This document shows, piece after piece, positions 53,993 through 62,146 of a stretch of DNA of 64,000 bases. The notes under the pieces were generated by a model. The model was not told where the DNA came from. It did not search any database and saw only the letters and a program-made list of their open reading frames with translations. The DNA lies in contig DASXGX010000010.1 of NCBI GenBank assembly GCA_036488815.1, positions 1 to 64,000 of the forward strand, in the 5' to 3' direction. This DNA comes from Roseiarcus sp036488815 (GTDB lineage Bacteria; Pseudomonadota; Alphaproteobacteria; Rhizobiales; Beijerinckiaceae). The translations under genes were made by a program, and so were the position numbers. Position 1 is the first letter of the stretch, and every line of letters starts with the position of its first letter.

Positions 53993-55522
53993 TCACATGG
54001 TGGCGCCAACCTGCCAGGGCACGAACTCGCTTTCCCCGTAGTCGTAGCTTTCACTCAGCGTCTGTGCGCCAGAGGCGATGTCCAAAATCTTTGTGAAAAT
54101 CCGTCGGCCCACATCCTCGATGCTCTCGTCGCCGGAGACGATGGTGCCGCAGTTCAGGTCCATATCGTCCCGCATCCGCTCATACATGGCGTTGTTCGAA
54201 GCCAGCTTGATGCATGGCGACGGCTTGAACCCAGCAGTGGAGCCGCGACCCGTTGTGAAACAGATCAGATTGGATCCGCCGGCGACCTGACCCGTCACCG
54301 CCACCGCATCGTTGCCGGGCGTGTCCATGAACACGAAGCCCTTGCTGTCGATGCGCTCCGCATATTCGTAGACGCCTGTCAGTGCGGTCGATCCGCTCTT
54401 CGTCACGGCGCCGAGCGACTTCTCGAGAATGGTCGTCAGTCCGCCGGCCTTGTTGCCATGGGACGGGTTGTTGTTGAGATCGGCCTTGTTACGCGAAACA
54501 TAGTCCTTCCACCATGCAATACGCGTAAGCAATTTCTCTGCCACGTCGGCGCTCACTGCGCGACGCGTCAGCAAATGCTCGGCGCCGTAAATTTCCGGCG
54601 TTTCGCTGAGCACCACCGTGCCGCCGTTGCGCACGAGCAGATCCGCGGCGTAGCCGAGGGCAGGGTTGGCGGAGACGCCGGAATACCCGTCCGATCCGCC
54701 GCATTCGAGCGCGAGCACGAGGCCTGCGGCCGACTGGCGCGTGCGCTGTGCCGCATTCACCAGCGGCAACATCTCGCGGATCGCTTCGCACGCCATGTCG
54801 ATGGTCTTGCGCGTGCCGCCGCTGCCTTGAATGGTCATCGCACGAAATGTCGGCGATTCCTTCAAACCGAAACTCTGCATCAGATGCGGGATCTGGTTGG
54901 TCTCGCAGCCAAGGCCGATCATCACGACGCCGCCGATGTTCGGATGCCTGGCGTAGCCGGCCAGCGTACGCTCCAGATAGGCGAAGCCTTCGCCGTAGCC
55001 GTTGATCGAGCAGCCGCCCCCGTGGGTGAGAGGAACGACGCCGTCCACGTTGTCGAAGCCTGCGAGCCCGCCTTCTCGATTGAAGTGGTTGGCGACCGCG
55101 CGCGACACCGTCGCGGAGCACGTCACGGAGGAGATCACGGCGATGTAGTTGCGTGTGCCGACCCTGCCGTCCTCGCGCCGATATCCATTGAACGTCGCGC
55201 GTTCCGCCTCCGGCACGAAGGCCGTCGGGGCGGCGTCGACGCAGTATTCGTGGCTGCGCGAGCCTTCATCCATCGCGACGTTGTGAACGTGGACATGTTC
55301 GCCCGCAGCAATGTCGCAAGTGGCGAGGCCGATGATCTGCCCGTATTTGCGCACCGGCTGCCCTGCCGAGATCGGCTCGACGGCGATCTTGTGTCCCTGC
55401 GGGATGAGCCCGGAGGCGGTCAGACCCAGTCCCGTCGACGCGCCCGGCTGCAGCGCGAGACGCGCCACCGCCACGTTATCGGCGGGATTCAGCACGATCA
55501 CGGGCGAATTCGTCAAATCCAT
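53993..55522 (-). CDS. UxaA-family dehydratase (altronate/galactarate dehydratase type)
   Basis: A 509-residue protein combining the N-terminal SAF domain (about residues 1-95; ISAGQPVRKYGQIIGLA, GEHVHVHNV) with the large UxaA catalytic domain (GYRREDGRVGTRNYIAV near 110, THGGGCSINGYGEG near 165, LECGGSDGYSGVSANP near 278). Such enzymes dehydrate sugar acids to 2-keto-3-deoxy acids using iron. The start at 55522 is the family start; an extension to 55669 would read remnants of a decayed gene. It lies between a beta-hydroxyacid dehydrogenase and a GntR regulator. Confidence 0.9.
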   Translation of the reverse strand: MDLTNSPVIVLNPADNVAVARLALQPGASTGLGLTASGLIPQGHKIAVEPISAGQPVRKYGQIIGLATCDIAAGEHVHVHNVAMDEGSRSHEYCVDAAPTAFVPEAERATFNGYRREDGRVGTRNYIAVISSVTCSATVSRAVANHFNREGGLAGFDNVDGVVPLTHGGGCSINGYGEGFAYLERTLAGYARHPNIGGVVMIGLGCETNQIPHLMQSFGLKESPTFRAMTIQGSGGTRKTIDMACEAIREMLPLVNAAQRTRQSAAGLVLALECGGSDGYSGVSANPALGYAADLLVRNGGTVVLSETPEIYGAEHLLTRRAVSADVAEKLLTRIAWWKDYVSRNKADLNNNPSHGNKAGGLTTILEKSLGAVTKSGSTALTGVYEYAERIDSKGFVFMDTPGNDAVAVTGQVAGGSNLICFTTGRGSTAGFKPSPCIKLASNNAMYERMRDDMDLNCGTIVSGDESIEDVGRRIFTKILDIASGAQTLSESYDYGESEFVPWQVGATM

Positions 55523-55629
55523 TGGCCATTTTCTCCATGACTCCCGCGGCCACATCGCCGCGGGAGAGGTCGAGCGCGAGTTGGAGGTTAGTGGGCTTCT
55601 TTCGAGGCCGTTGATCGTGGTGGCCGGCT

Positions 55630-55902
55630 TCTCGAGCAGAAGCTCCCGACCGAAGGAGGACACACGCAACTTGGAATGGGCCAGTTCTTCTGCTCCAGGA
55701 CGTGGTCAGAGAACTCGTTGGCCAGCACGAAGCCGACGCGGCGCTGCCGATGTGGGTGAGGCCGGCGCCGGGTCAAAAGGCAGCGGGCCGGTTCCGGATG
55801 ATCGATCGGCAGACGAATGCGCTTCTCGGCGAACTTCGGGACAACGGTCCCCTCGACAATGCCTTTTGCGCCGGCCTTGTCGATGTACTGGATCGCTCTC
55901 AT
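55630..55902 (-). pseudogene. Remnant of an AraD1-like fumarylacetoacetate hydrolase-family gene
   Basis: Fragments appear in the correct order but in shifting frames: the N-terminus MRAIQYIDKAGAKGIVEG, then LPIDHPEPARCLLT, then in another frame GAGLTHIGSAA, then VGFVLANEFSDHVLEQKN, then LAHSKLRVSSFGREL in a third frame. Intact AraD1-type proteins are about 330 residues, so much of the centre and the C-terminus has been lost. Its ATG overlaps the GntR stop by 4 bases, implying it was once translationally coupled to the regulator. It would have acted on a 2-keto-3-deoxy sugar acid. Confidence 0.72.
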
Positions 55903-56657
55903 GGCGAACGTCCTGTCGATATGGGAAGGGAATTGGAAGTGACGCCCTCACGGATCTCGGCGAGCGCCACGATGATCGCGTCGGTGGGGTAGGCGATGTC
56001 GTCGCGCATCGCCTTGCGGGCCCGCTCGGCGTCGCGCTCGTGCAGCGCCGCGACGATCTCCTGGTGAAACCGCGTGCTCGGACGGAGGGGTTCCGGACCT
56101 CGCTGATGCAACAGCCGCTGCAGCGGGCCGTTTCGCAACCAGAAGTTCTCGATCATTTCGCGCAGCATCGGCATGCGAGCGGCGTCGTAAATCGTGAAAT
56201 GGAACGCTCTGTTCGCGTGCTGCATGCGAATCGCGTCGCCGTCCTGCCGCGCCTGCAAATATTCCTGATGGAACCGCTCCACCTGTTCCATTTCGGCGGC
56301 GGTTATGCGTGTGGCGGCCTCGGCGGCGGCGAAGCCCTCGAGCTCCATCCGGATCCGGCGACTCTCCCTGACTTCGGCGACCGTCGGGATGGGCACGCCG
56401 ACGGTGCGGTTTTGCGCGGTTTCCAGCGACCCCTCCGCAGCCAGACGATTGAGCGCCTCGCGCACCGGCGTGTTGCTGGTGCCGAATTCCTTGGCCAGTT
56501 CGCGCAATTTCAGCTTGGCCCCCGGGGCGAACAGGCCATCGAGCAGCATGGCGCGCAGCTTGCCGTAGATCATCAGGGCGCGGTGTGGCTCTCCGGTCCC
56601 ACGCGCCGTGACGGGCGGCTTGGACGATCGCGATGAGAGGGAAGCCTCGGACGTCAT
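55899..56657 (-). CDS. GntR-family regulator with FCD domain
   Basis: A 252-residue repressor-type protein. The winged helix covers about residues 30-95 (LKLRELAKEFGTSNTPVREAL, GntR pattern) and the FCD ligand domain about 105-235, with ANRAFHFTIYDAA and TRFHQEIVAAL supplying metal-binding histidines. It is divergent from the L-rhamnonate-dehydratase-like gene. Two TTGTT-N2-AACAM sites in the 80-base gap are candidate operators, so autoregulation is likely. The inducer is probably a sugar acid (inference). Confidence 0.9.
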   Translation of the reverse strand: MTSEASLSSRSSKPPVTARGTGEPHRALMIYGKLRAMLLDGLFAPGAKLKLRELAKEFGTSNTPVREALNRLAAEGSLETAQNRTVGVPIPTVAEVRESRRIRMELEGFAAAEAATRITAAEMEQVERFHQEYLQARQDGDAIRMQHANRAFHFTIYDAARMPMLREMIENFWLRNGPLQRLLHQRGPEPLRPSTRFHQEIVAALHERDAERARKAMRDDIAYPTDAIIVALAEIREGVTSNSLPISTGRSP

Positions 56658-56682
56658 ATTTTACGATAACAGCGCTTGACTA

Positions 56683-56715
56683 TTGTTGCAACACTTCGCA
56701 TGTTTGTTACAACAA
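56683..56715. promoter_or_regulatory. Two candidate GntR operators in the divergent gap
   Basis: TTGTTGCAACAC (56683-56694) and TTGTTACAACAA (56704-56715) share the arms TTGTT and AACA, with centres 21 bp apart, two helical turns. They lie 26-60 bases upstream of the GntR start and 23-55 bases upstream of the dehydratase GTG, fitting a shared operator. Confidence 0.6.
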
Positions 56716-56737
56716 ATGTTGAGAACGGAGTTCAGTC

Positions 56738-57931
56738 GTGCGCATTGCCCGAGTCGAAGCTATCCGCGTCCCAGAGCCCACATGGACAAACCCGCAGTGG
56801 TGGAGCACCAGTCCGATGGACGCGCTCTATGAAGCGGGCGACCGGACGAAGGTCGGCGCCATGGGGATTTTCAACAAGCCGATCTCCGCCGCCGGCGAAG
56901 ACGTGTTCGCGATCATCGTGCGGGTGACGGTCGAAGACGGGACCACGGGGCTCGGCGTAGTCGGGCTGGGGTCGGAAGCGCTGGCCAGCATCGTCGAGAC
57001 CCGGTTGGCGCCGCTGGTGATCGGCCAGAGTGCGTTCGACGTGGAATTGCTGTGGGAGATGATGTTCCGGAGCACCATCAACATCGGCCGCAAAGGCTTG
57101 GTGCTGGAAGCTATCAGCGGCGTCGACATCGCCCTCTGGGATCTGATGGGCAAGTCCGTCGGCCGGCCGGTGTACGATCTGCTCGGAGGCCGAACGCGCG
57201 ACAAGATCCGCGCCTACGCGAGCGCCGGCTATGCGATGGAGGATCTCGACCAGGTGGTGGAAATGGCGCGCGGCTATCGCCGCGACGGCTTCACCGCGAT
57301 GAAGATGCGCTTCGGCTGGGGCCCGCGCGACGGACGCGCCGGCATGCGTCGCAACGTGGACATGGTGAAGCGCCTGCGCGAAGCGATCGGCGACGACATG
57401 GACCTGATGACCGACGCCTATATGGGCTGGACGACCCAATACGCCATCGAGATGCTGCATCTACTCGAGCCGTACCAGATCGCTTGGCTCGAGGAGCCCC
57501 TGCTGCCGGAGGACTATGACGGCTACGCGCGTCTTCGCGCCGCTTCGCGCATCGCGATTGCGGGCGGCGAACACGAATTCACGCGCTTCGGCTTTAAGCA
57601 GCTCATCGCCAATGGCTGCGTCGACATCGTTCAGTTGGACGTGAACCGCTGCGGCGGCTTCACCGAGGCGCGAAAGATCGTCGCTCTCGCGCAGGCCTAC
57701 CAGTTGCCTGTGGTGCCGCACGCCCCGGACATCCACAACGTCCATTTGGTGATGGCGAGCGTCAACATCCCGCTGATCGAGCACTTCCCGCAGCACGGCC
57801 GCGACGGCGATACGTTTTTGGGCGAACTGGTCACGGGCGCGCCCGACGTGCGCGGCGGCTATATGTACGTCGACGCCAAGCCGGGTCTCGGGGTCGAGCT
57901 CAACACCGCAGTCGTTCAGCCGGCCGCGTAA
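56738..57931 (+). CDS. Enolase-superfamily dehydratase, L-rhamnonate dehydratase-like
   Basis: A 397-residue mandelate-racemase-family enzyme. FTAMKMRFGWGPRDG near residue 187 and TDAYMGWTTQYA near 228 match the L-rhamnonate dehydratase type; metal ligands are the Asp in LMTDAYMG, the Glu in WLEEPLLPED and the Glu in IAGGEHEFT, with histidine in VVPHAPDIHN near 325. It converts an aldonic acid to its 2-keto-3-deoxy derivative. The start is a GTG at 56738 in a 16-base GA-rich context. It is transcribed away from its likely GntR repressor. Confidence 0.87.
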   Translation: MRIARVEAIRVPEPTWTNPQWWSTSPMDALYEAGDRTKVGAMGIFNKPISAAGEDVFAIIVRVTVEDGTTGLGVVGLGSEALASIVETRLAPLVIGQSAFDVELLWEMMFRSTINIGRKGLVLEAISGVDIALWDLMGKSVGRPVYDLLGGRTRDKIRAYASAGYAMEDLDQVVEMARGYRRDGFTAMKMRFGWGPRDGRAGMRRNVDMVKRLREAIGDDMDLMTDAYMGWTTQYAIEMLHLLEPYQIAWLEEPLLPEDYDGYARLRAASRIAIAGGEHEFTRFGFKQLIANGCVDIVQLDVNRCGGFTEARKIVALAQAYQLPVVPHAPDIHNVHLVMASVNIPLIEHFPQHGRDGDTFLGELVTGAPDVRGGYMYVDAKPGLGVELNTAVVQPAA

Positions 57932-58004
57932 AGCTGCCCCTGGCTGTTCTCGGCGCGCATCATCGCGAGCGCGTCGGCAAGCTGGGCGAGGATGGCCGCG
58001 CTAC

Positions 58005-58685
58005 TCATCCACCGCTGTCATCCTCTCGCCGGGCAGGGCGCCGCCCCTGATCGACCAGCCCACGGCTCCAGTTCGCGACGCGCTCGGCCATTGTGAGCAT
58101 GTGGTCGGCGGCGGTGAGGCCGGAGATGGCCTTGCGAGGCTTCAGGTCATGATCGCCGTCTTCGAGCCAGAGGATCTCGATCGCCGGCGAAAGCTTGTAG
58201 GCGCTGACTTCGCCACGGTCGCCGAAAAGGTCGCGGGTTCCCTGTACGATCAGGGCCGGGGTCTGCAGGTCGACGAGGTGCGCAGTGCGCAACTGCTCGG
58301 GTTTCCCGATGGGATGGAAGGGATAGCCGAGACACAGCAGCCCCGCGATGCGGCCGGAGGCGTAGAGCGGGTCGGCGATCATGCTGGCGACGCGCCCACC
58401 CAGCGATTTTCCGCCAATAACGAGACGTCCGGTTGGCGCGAGCGCATCGATCGCAGCGATGTACTCGGCCTTGAGCGCTTCGGCCCGCGGCGGCGGCTTT
58501 TTCCCTGAGGGGGTGCGGCGAGACGCCATATAGCCAAACTCGAAGCGCGCGACGCGCAGCCCGGTGGCTGCGAGCGCCTTCGCGTTGGCGCTCAGCGACG
58601 CCGAATCCATCGGCGCGCCGGCCCCGTGGGCCAGCAGAATGGTCAGCTCCGCCTCGGGCGGGCCATCGAACAGAAACGTTGTCAT
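58005..58685 (-). CDS. Small alpha/beta hydrolase (Tex30/KANL3-like)
   Basis: A 226-residue hydrolase of the dienelactone-hydrolase-like group. The triad is visible: Ser in IGGKSLGGRVAS (about residue 95), Asp in VQGTRDLFGD (about 150) and His in EDGDHDLKP (about 177). LAHGAGAPMDS near residue 20 is the oxyanion region. It lies 142 bases downstream of the nickel/cobalt transporter on the same strand and could share its riboswitch-controlled transcript, but no functional link is obvious. Confidence 0.85.
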   Translation of the reverse strand: MTTFLFDGPPEAELTILLAHGAGAPMDSASLSANAKALAATGLRVARFEFGYMASRRTPSGKKPPPRAEALKAEYIAAIDALAPTGRLVIGGKSLGGRVASMIADPLYASGRIAGLLCLGYPFHPIGKPEQLRTAHLVDLQTPALIVQGTRDLFGDRGEVSAYKLSPAIEILWLEDGDHDLKPRKAISGLTAADHMLTMAERVANWSRGLVDQGRRPARREDDSGG

Positions 58686-58827
58686 TTCGCGCCATCGTAT
58701 TTGCTGCTGACGCCCATCGCGAGGTCGCCGCCGGCGCGCCGCACAGCATTCGCCGCTTCAGCAAACTGAGAACGCGGCTGCACGCCCGGCTTTCGCGAGG
58801 AAGCGCGCAGCCCCGCGAACACGCGTC

Positions 58828-59889
58828 CTACACGCTCGCCTTTGCGTCCAATTCGTCATAACCCCTGGCGCGATAGATCACCACGGAAAGCAACCAGCTC
58901 GCCGCGAACACGCCGATGATGAGATAACCGAGCACGCCGAAATTGTCGTTGAGCGACCCGATCGCGTCCCAGAACGGACCGTCGAGTTTGAACGTGTCCC
59001 CGACCAAGCCGAGCGTCTCGATACCGCCGATCAGCACTGCGACGATGACCGACACAGCCGTAATGGTGATGTTGTAATAGAGCTTGCGGATCGGCTTCAT
59101 GAAGGCCCAGCCGTATGCCCCAAGCATCAGCACCGCGTCGGTCGTATCGACGAGCGTCATGCCGGCGGTGAAAAGCGCCGGAAAGACCAGCAACGTGCTG
59201 AGCGACGCGCCCCTGACGGCCTGCGTCGCCGATATGCCGAACAGCGCCACCTCCGTGGCGGTGTCGAAGCCGAGTCCGAACAGGAACCCGATCGGGAAGA
59301 GGTGCCAGCTCTCGCTCACGAGTTTGAACAGCGGGCGGAAGAGACGCGCGAGAAACCCACGATTGTTGAGCAGGAGATCGAAGTCGTCGTCGGAGAACGG
59401 CTCGCCGCGTTTGACCGCCTGGAACGTCCGCCAAACCGAGATCAGGACGACGATGTTGAAGGCCGCCAACAAAAACAGGAAGAGCGCGGACACACTTGTG
59501 CCCAGGATTCCGCCGACCGCTTTCCATTCCTCGAGCCGCGAGTTCACTTGTGACGCAGCGACGCCGACCGCGACCGCCATCAAGACCACCACAGCCGAGT
59601 GGCCGAGCGAGAAGAAAAATCCGACGCCGACGGGCCGCTGGCCCTGCTGCATGAGCTTGCGGGTCGAATTGTCGATCGAGGCGATGTGGTCCGCATCGAC
59701 AGCGTGGCGCAGCCCGAACGTGTAGGCGAGAAACGCCGAACCGAAAAGGACAGGGTTGTCGCGCAGCGCGAGGAACGCCCATAGCCAGACAACGACATTC
59801 GCGGCGGCGAGGAGCGCGTAAAGAGCAATCAGACGGCGACGAACGTTCGCGTCGCTTTCATTCCAGAGGCGGGAGACAAATCCAGGCAT
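58828..59889 (-). CDS. NiCoT-family nickel/cobalt transporter
   Basis: A 353-residue membrane permease with about eight hydrophobic segments. The signature RHAVDADHIASIDNSTRK near residue 62 binds the metal, and FFSLGHSAVVVLMA near 92 and GLGFDTATEVALFG near 208 are the other NiCoT motifs. It imports Co2+ or Ni2+ across the inner membrane. A cobalamin riboswitch immediately upstream indicates that it supplies cobalt for vitamin B12 synthesis and is shut off by cobalamin. The start at 59889 gives the usual short N-terminus. Confidence 0.93.
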   Translation of the reverse strand: MPGFVSRLWNESDANVRRRLIALYALLAAANVVVWLWAFLALRDNPVLFGSAFLAYTFGLRHAVDADHIASIDNSTRKLMQQGQRPVGVGFFFSLGHSAVVVLMAVAVGVAASQVNSRLEEWKAVGGILGTSVSALFLFLLAAFNIVVLISVWRTFQAVKRGEPFSDDDFDLLLNNRGFLARLFRPLFKLVSESWHLFPIGFLFGLGFDTATEVALFGISATQAVRGASLSTLLVFPALFTAGMTLVDTTDAVLMLGAYGWAFMKPIRKLYYNITITAVSVIVAVLIGGIETLGLVGDTFKLDGPFWDAIGSLNDNFGVLGYLIIGVFAASWLLSVVIYRARGYDELDAKASV

Positions 59890-59987
59890 GACACCCTCGC
59901 ATGCGTTGGTTTCAACAAATTCGGCGCGATCACACCCCTGCGCAGGCCTCGAGAGGCTTGCTCAGGGCGCGATCTCGCCGCGCGTCG

Positions 59988-60155
59988 ATGGCAGGTCTCC
60001 TGGCTCGCGGGTCACCGCTCGACGCCGGCCTTCCCAGGTTTCCCCAGTGGCTCTGAATGGCGACGAACTCACCGCTTACAGTTGCGGGGGCAGCTGCGGA
60101 TTTGGACGAAACGTCCGCACCGCATTCCCTTTTGATCCCCAACAGGGGAACCATC
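59988..60155 (-). promoter_or_regulatory. Cobalamin (B12) riboswitch
   Basis: On the minus strand the stretch contains the B12 box GCTGCCCCCGCAACTGTAAG (complement of about 60076-60095), the flanking AAATCCG, the GCGGTGAG element, GCCACTGGGGAAACCTGGGAAGG-type core pieces, and the closing GCCAGGAGACCTGCC just before 59990. These elements occur in the standard order, ending about 100 bases before the NiCoT start codon. The aptamer binds adenosylcobalamin and should repress the transporter. Confidence 0.92.
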
Positions 60156-60232
60156 GCGCCCATGCTAGGCGAGCGAAACCGGCAAAGCAACCGGACTGCC
60201 GTTCGCGAGTTTTGAGGGGCCGCGCGTCGCGC

Positions 60233-61696
60233 TCAGGGTATGAGGACGAGCGATCCGACCGTCGCGCGGCCTTCGAGGTCGGCGTGGGCGCGGCGCACGT
60301 CGGGGAGCGGGTAGAGGCGCGGTTGATCCGCGACGACGGCGCCCGAGGCGAGCGCTTCGAAGAGGCGGCGTGACTGCAGTCCAATCTTGTCGGCCGTGTC
60401 GGTGTAGTGGCCGTAGTTCGGCCGCGACAGGGTGACGGATCGATTCGCCAAAGCGTCGATCGAACGGGATCCGACGTCGCCGGACGCCTGACCGAAACTG
60501 ACGAGATGGCCGCGCGGCGCAAGACACGCGATCGACGTTTCGAACGTGTCGGCGCCGACGGCGTCGTAGACGACATCGACGCCGCGTTCGCCGGTCAGCC
60601 GGCGCACTTCCTCCGCCAAATCAGGACGTCCCGCGAGAAGCGCCTCGTCGCAACCGGCCCGGCGGGCGGCCTCCGCCTTCGCCTCGGTCGACGTTACGCC
60701 GATGACACGGGCGCCGATGGCCTTGGCCCAGCGGCATAAGATCTGTCCGACGCCGCCCGCCGCGGCGTGGACCAGAATGTGGTCGCCCGGCTTCACGGCG
60801 TAGACGTCGTGCAGCAGAAAGCTCGCCGTCATGCCCTTCAGCATCAGGGCGGCGGCCTTCACGTCGCTGAGCGACGAAGGCAGGCGGACGAGCATGTCGG
60901 CGCGCATGTTGCGCAAATTCGCATAGGCGCCTGGGGGCGCGCAGGCGTAGGCGACGCGATCGCCTGGCTTCAGCGCGGATACCCCAGGCCCGACGCTTTC
61001 GACGACCCCCGCCGCCTCCATGCCGAGCACGCCGCCGGGGGGAACCATGGTAAAGCTGCCGCGGCGGCAATAGACATCGATGAAATTGAGGCCGATCGCG
61101 GTTTGCCGGATGCGAACCTCGCCTGCGCCGGGATCGGCAACCTGAATCGGGCGAAGCTCCATCGCTTCAGGGCCTCCCCAACGCGCGAGGACGACCGCCA
61201 CAGCGTCTCTTCCGCCGTGTGGCCGGGGAGGCGCGGCCGAACGCGCCTGCGGCGCCGCCTCGCCGGAGACGGCGCGGCGGAGAGCCTCGAACCCGGCGTC
61301 GATGATTTCTTCGCGCACGAAGCGCGTCAGCGGGTCGCGCTCAGCGGGCGGCGGTTCGAACTCCGCGCGCCATTCGCAAAAGGTCGAACCGTCGCTGCTG
61401 ACGGGGCTCAGTCGCATCTCAGCGACATAATTGCGCAGGGGAACCGGAGCCTCGACGATGAAATAGCGGAAGCTGTGATCCCGGTCCGACAGCGACAGGA
61501 GTTGCTCGCGCAGCATGGCGCCGTCGCGTAGCTGGAAATGCCTTATGCAGCCGACCTTGTCGGACGGCTCGCCGAATTCGACCTCGCTGCGCTCGACCGC
61601 GGGATGCCAGCGATCGTGACCGTTGAAGTCGCGCAATATCGCCCAGACGCGATCGATCGGCGCCGCAATGACGGTCGAACGGCGAATGCGCGCCAT
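60233..61696 (-). CDS. SRPBCC domain fused to quinone oxidoreductase (MDR family)
   Basis: A 487-residue two-domain protein. Residues about 1-150 form an SRPBCC (START-like) hydrophobic-ligand domain, similar to the stand-alone protein encoded next (shared VGCIRxFxLxDG and REQLLxLSD). Residues about 165-487 are a zinc-free NADPH:quinone oxidoreductase (GLNFIDVYCRRGSF near 235, HAAAGGVGQILCRWAK near 320, the NADPH motif). The start at 61696 is one base after the upstream gene's stop; a longer frame to 61774 overlaps that gene. This fusion is not one I know as common. Confidence 0.85.
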   Translation of the reverse strand: MARIRRSTVIAAPIDRVWAILRDFNGHDRWHPAVERSEVEFGEPSDKVGCIRHFQLRDGAMLREQLLSLSDRDHSFRYFIVEAPVPLRNYVAEMRLSPVSSDGSTFCEWRAEFEPPPAERDPLTRFVREEIIDAGFEALRRAVSGEAAPQARSAAPPRPHGGRDAVAVVLARWGGPEAMELRPIQVADPGAGEVRIRQTAIGLNFIDVYCRRGSFTMVPPGGVLGMEAAGVVESVGPGVSALKPGDRVAYACAPPGAYANLRNMRADMLVRLPSSLSDVKAAALMLKGMTASFLLHDVYAVKPGDHILVHAAAGGVGQILCRWAKAIGARVIGVTSTEAKAEAARRAGCDEALLAGRPDLAEEVRRLTGERGVDVVYDAVGADTFETSIACLAPRGHLVSFGQASGDVGSRSIDALANRSVTLSRPNYGHYTDTADKIGLQSRRLFEALASGAVVADQPRLYPLPDVRRAHADLEGRATVGSLVLIP

Positions 61697-61697
61697 G

Positions 61698-62135
61698 TCA
61701 GCGGCTGAAGCGCTGTTTGAGCGCCTGGAGGCCGGCCGCAAAGACATTGCGGCCGATCTGCTGGACGAGCGCATCCTCGCGATCGGGCGCGGCGTCGAAC
61801 TCCGCGTCCCATGCGGCGAAGGCGTGATCGAGGTCCGTCACCGGAGAAAGTCGAAAGGTCGCGTAATAGTTTTCGACCCCCATCGGACTTTCCAGGATCG
61901 AATAGCCGAACGACATCTCGTAGTCCGACAGTTCGAGCAATTGCTCGCGGATACGGCCGCCGTCCTTGAGGCGGAAATTGCGGATGCAGCCGACTTGATC
62001 CGACGGTTTGTTTTGCTCGATCCGGCTTTCCGCGACGAAAGGGGTCCATTTCGGCAAGGCGTTGAAATCCCGCACCACGGCCCAGACTGCGGCGGGCGGC
62101 GCGGGGACGACTGTCGAGGCGTAGACTTTGGCCAT
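61698..62135 (-). CDS. SRPBCC family protein
   Basis: A 145-residue START/Bet v1-like protein (polyketide-cyclase type), with VYASTVVPAPPAAVWAVVRDF at the N-terminus and the helix at the C-terminus (LVQQIGRNVFAAGLQAL). Such folds bind hydrophobic ligands. It is close in sequence to the first domain of the adjoining fusion protein, suggesting tandem duplication. It sits 11 bases downstream of the flotillin-like gene, in the same operon. Confidence 0.85.
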   Translation of the reverse strand: MAKVYASTVVPAPPAAVWAVVRDFNALPKWTPFVAESRIEQNKPSDQVGCIRNFRLKDGGRIREQLLELSDYEMSFGYSILESPMGVENYYATFRLSPVTDLDHAFAAWDAEFDAAPDREDALVQQIGRNVFAAGLQALKQRFSR

Positions 62136-62146
62136 CGTCTTTTGCC

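Noticed and set aside
54458..55540. 360-codon plus-strand frame opposite the UxaA-family gene
   Set aside because: It is an antisense shadow with Arg/His/Ala-rich text and no motif; the minus-strand frame has clear dehydratase signatures.
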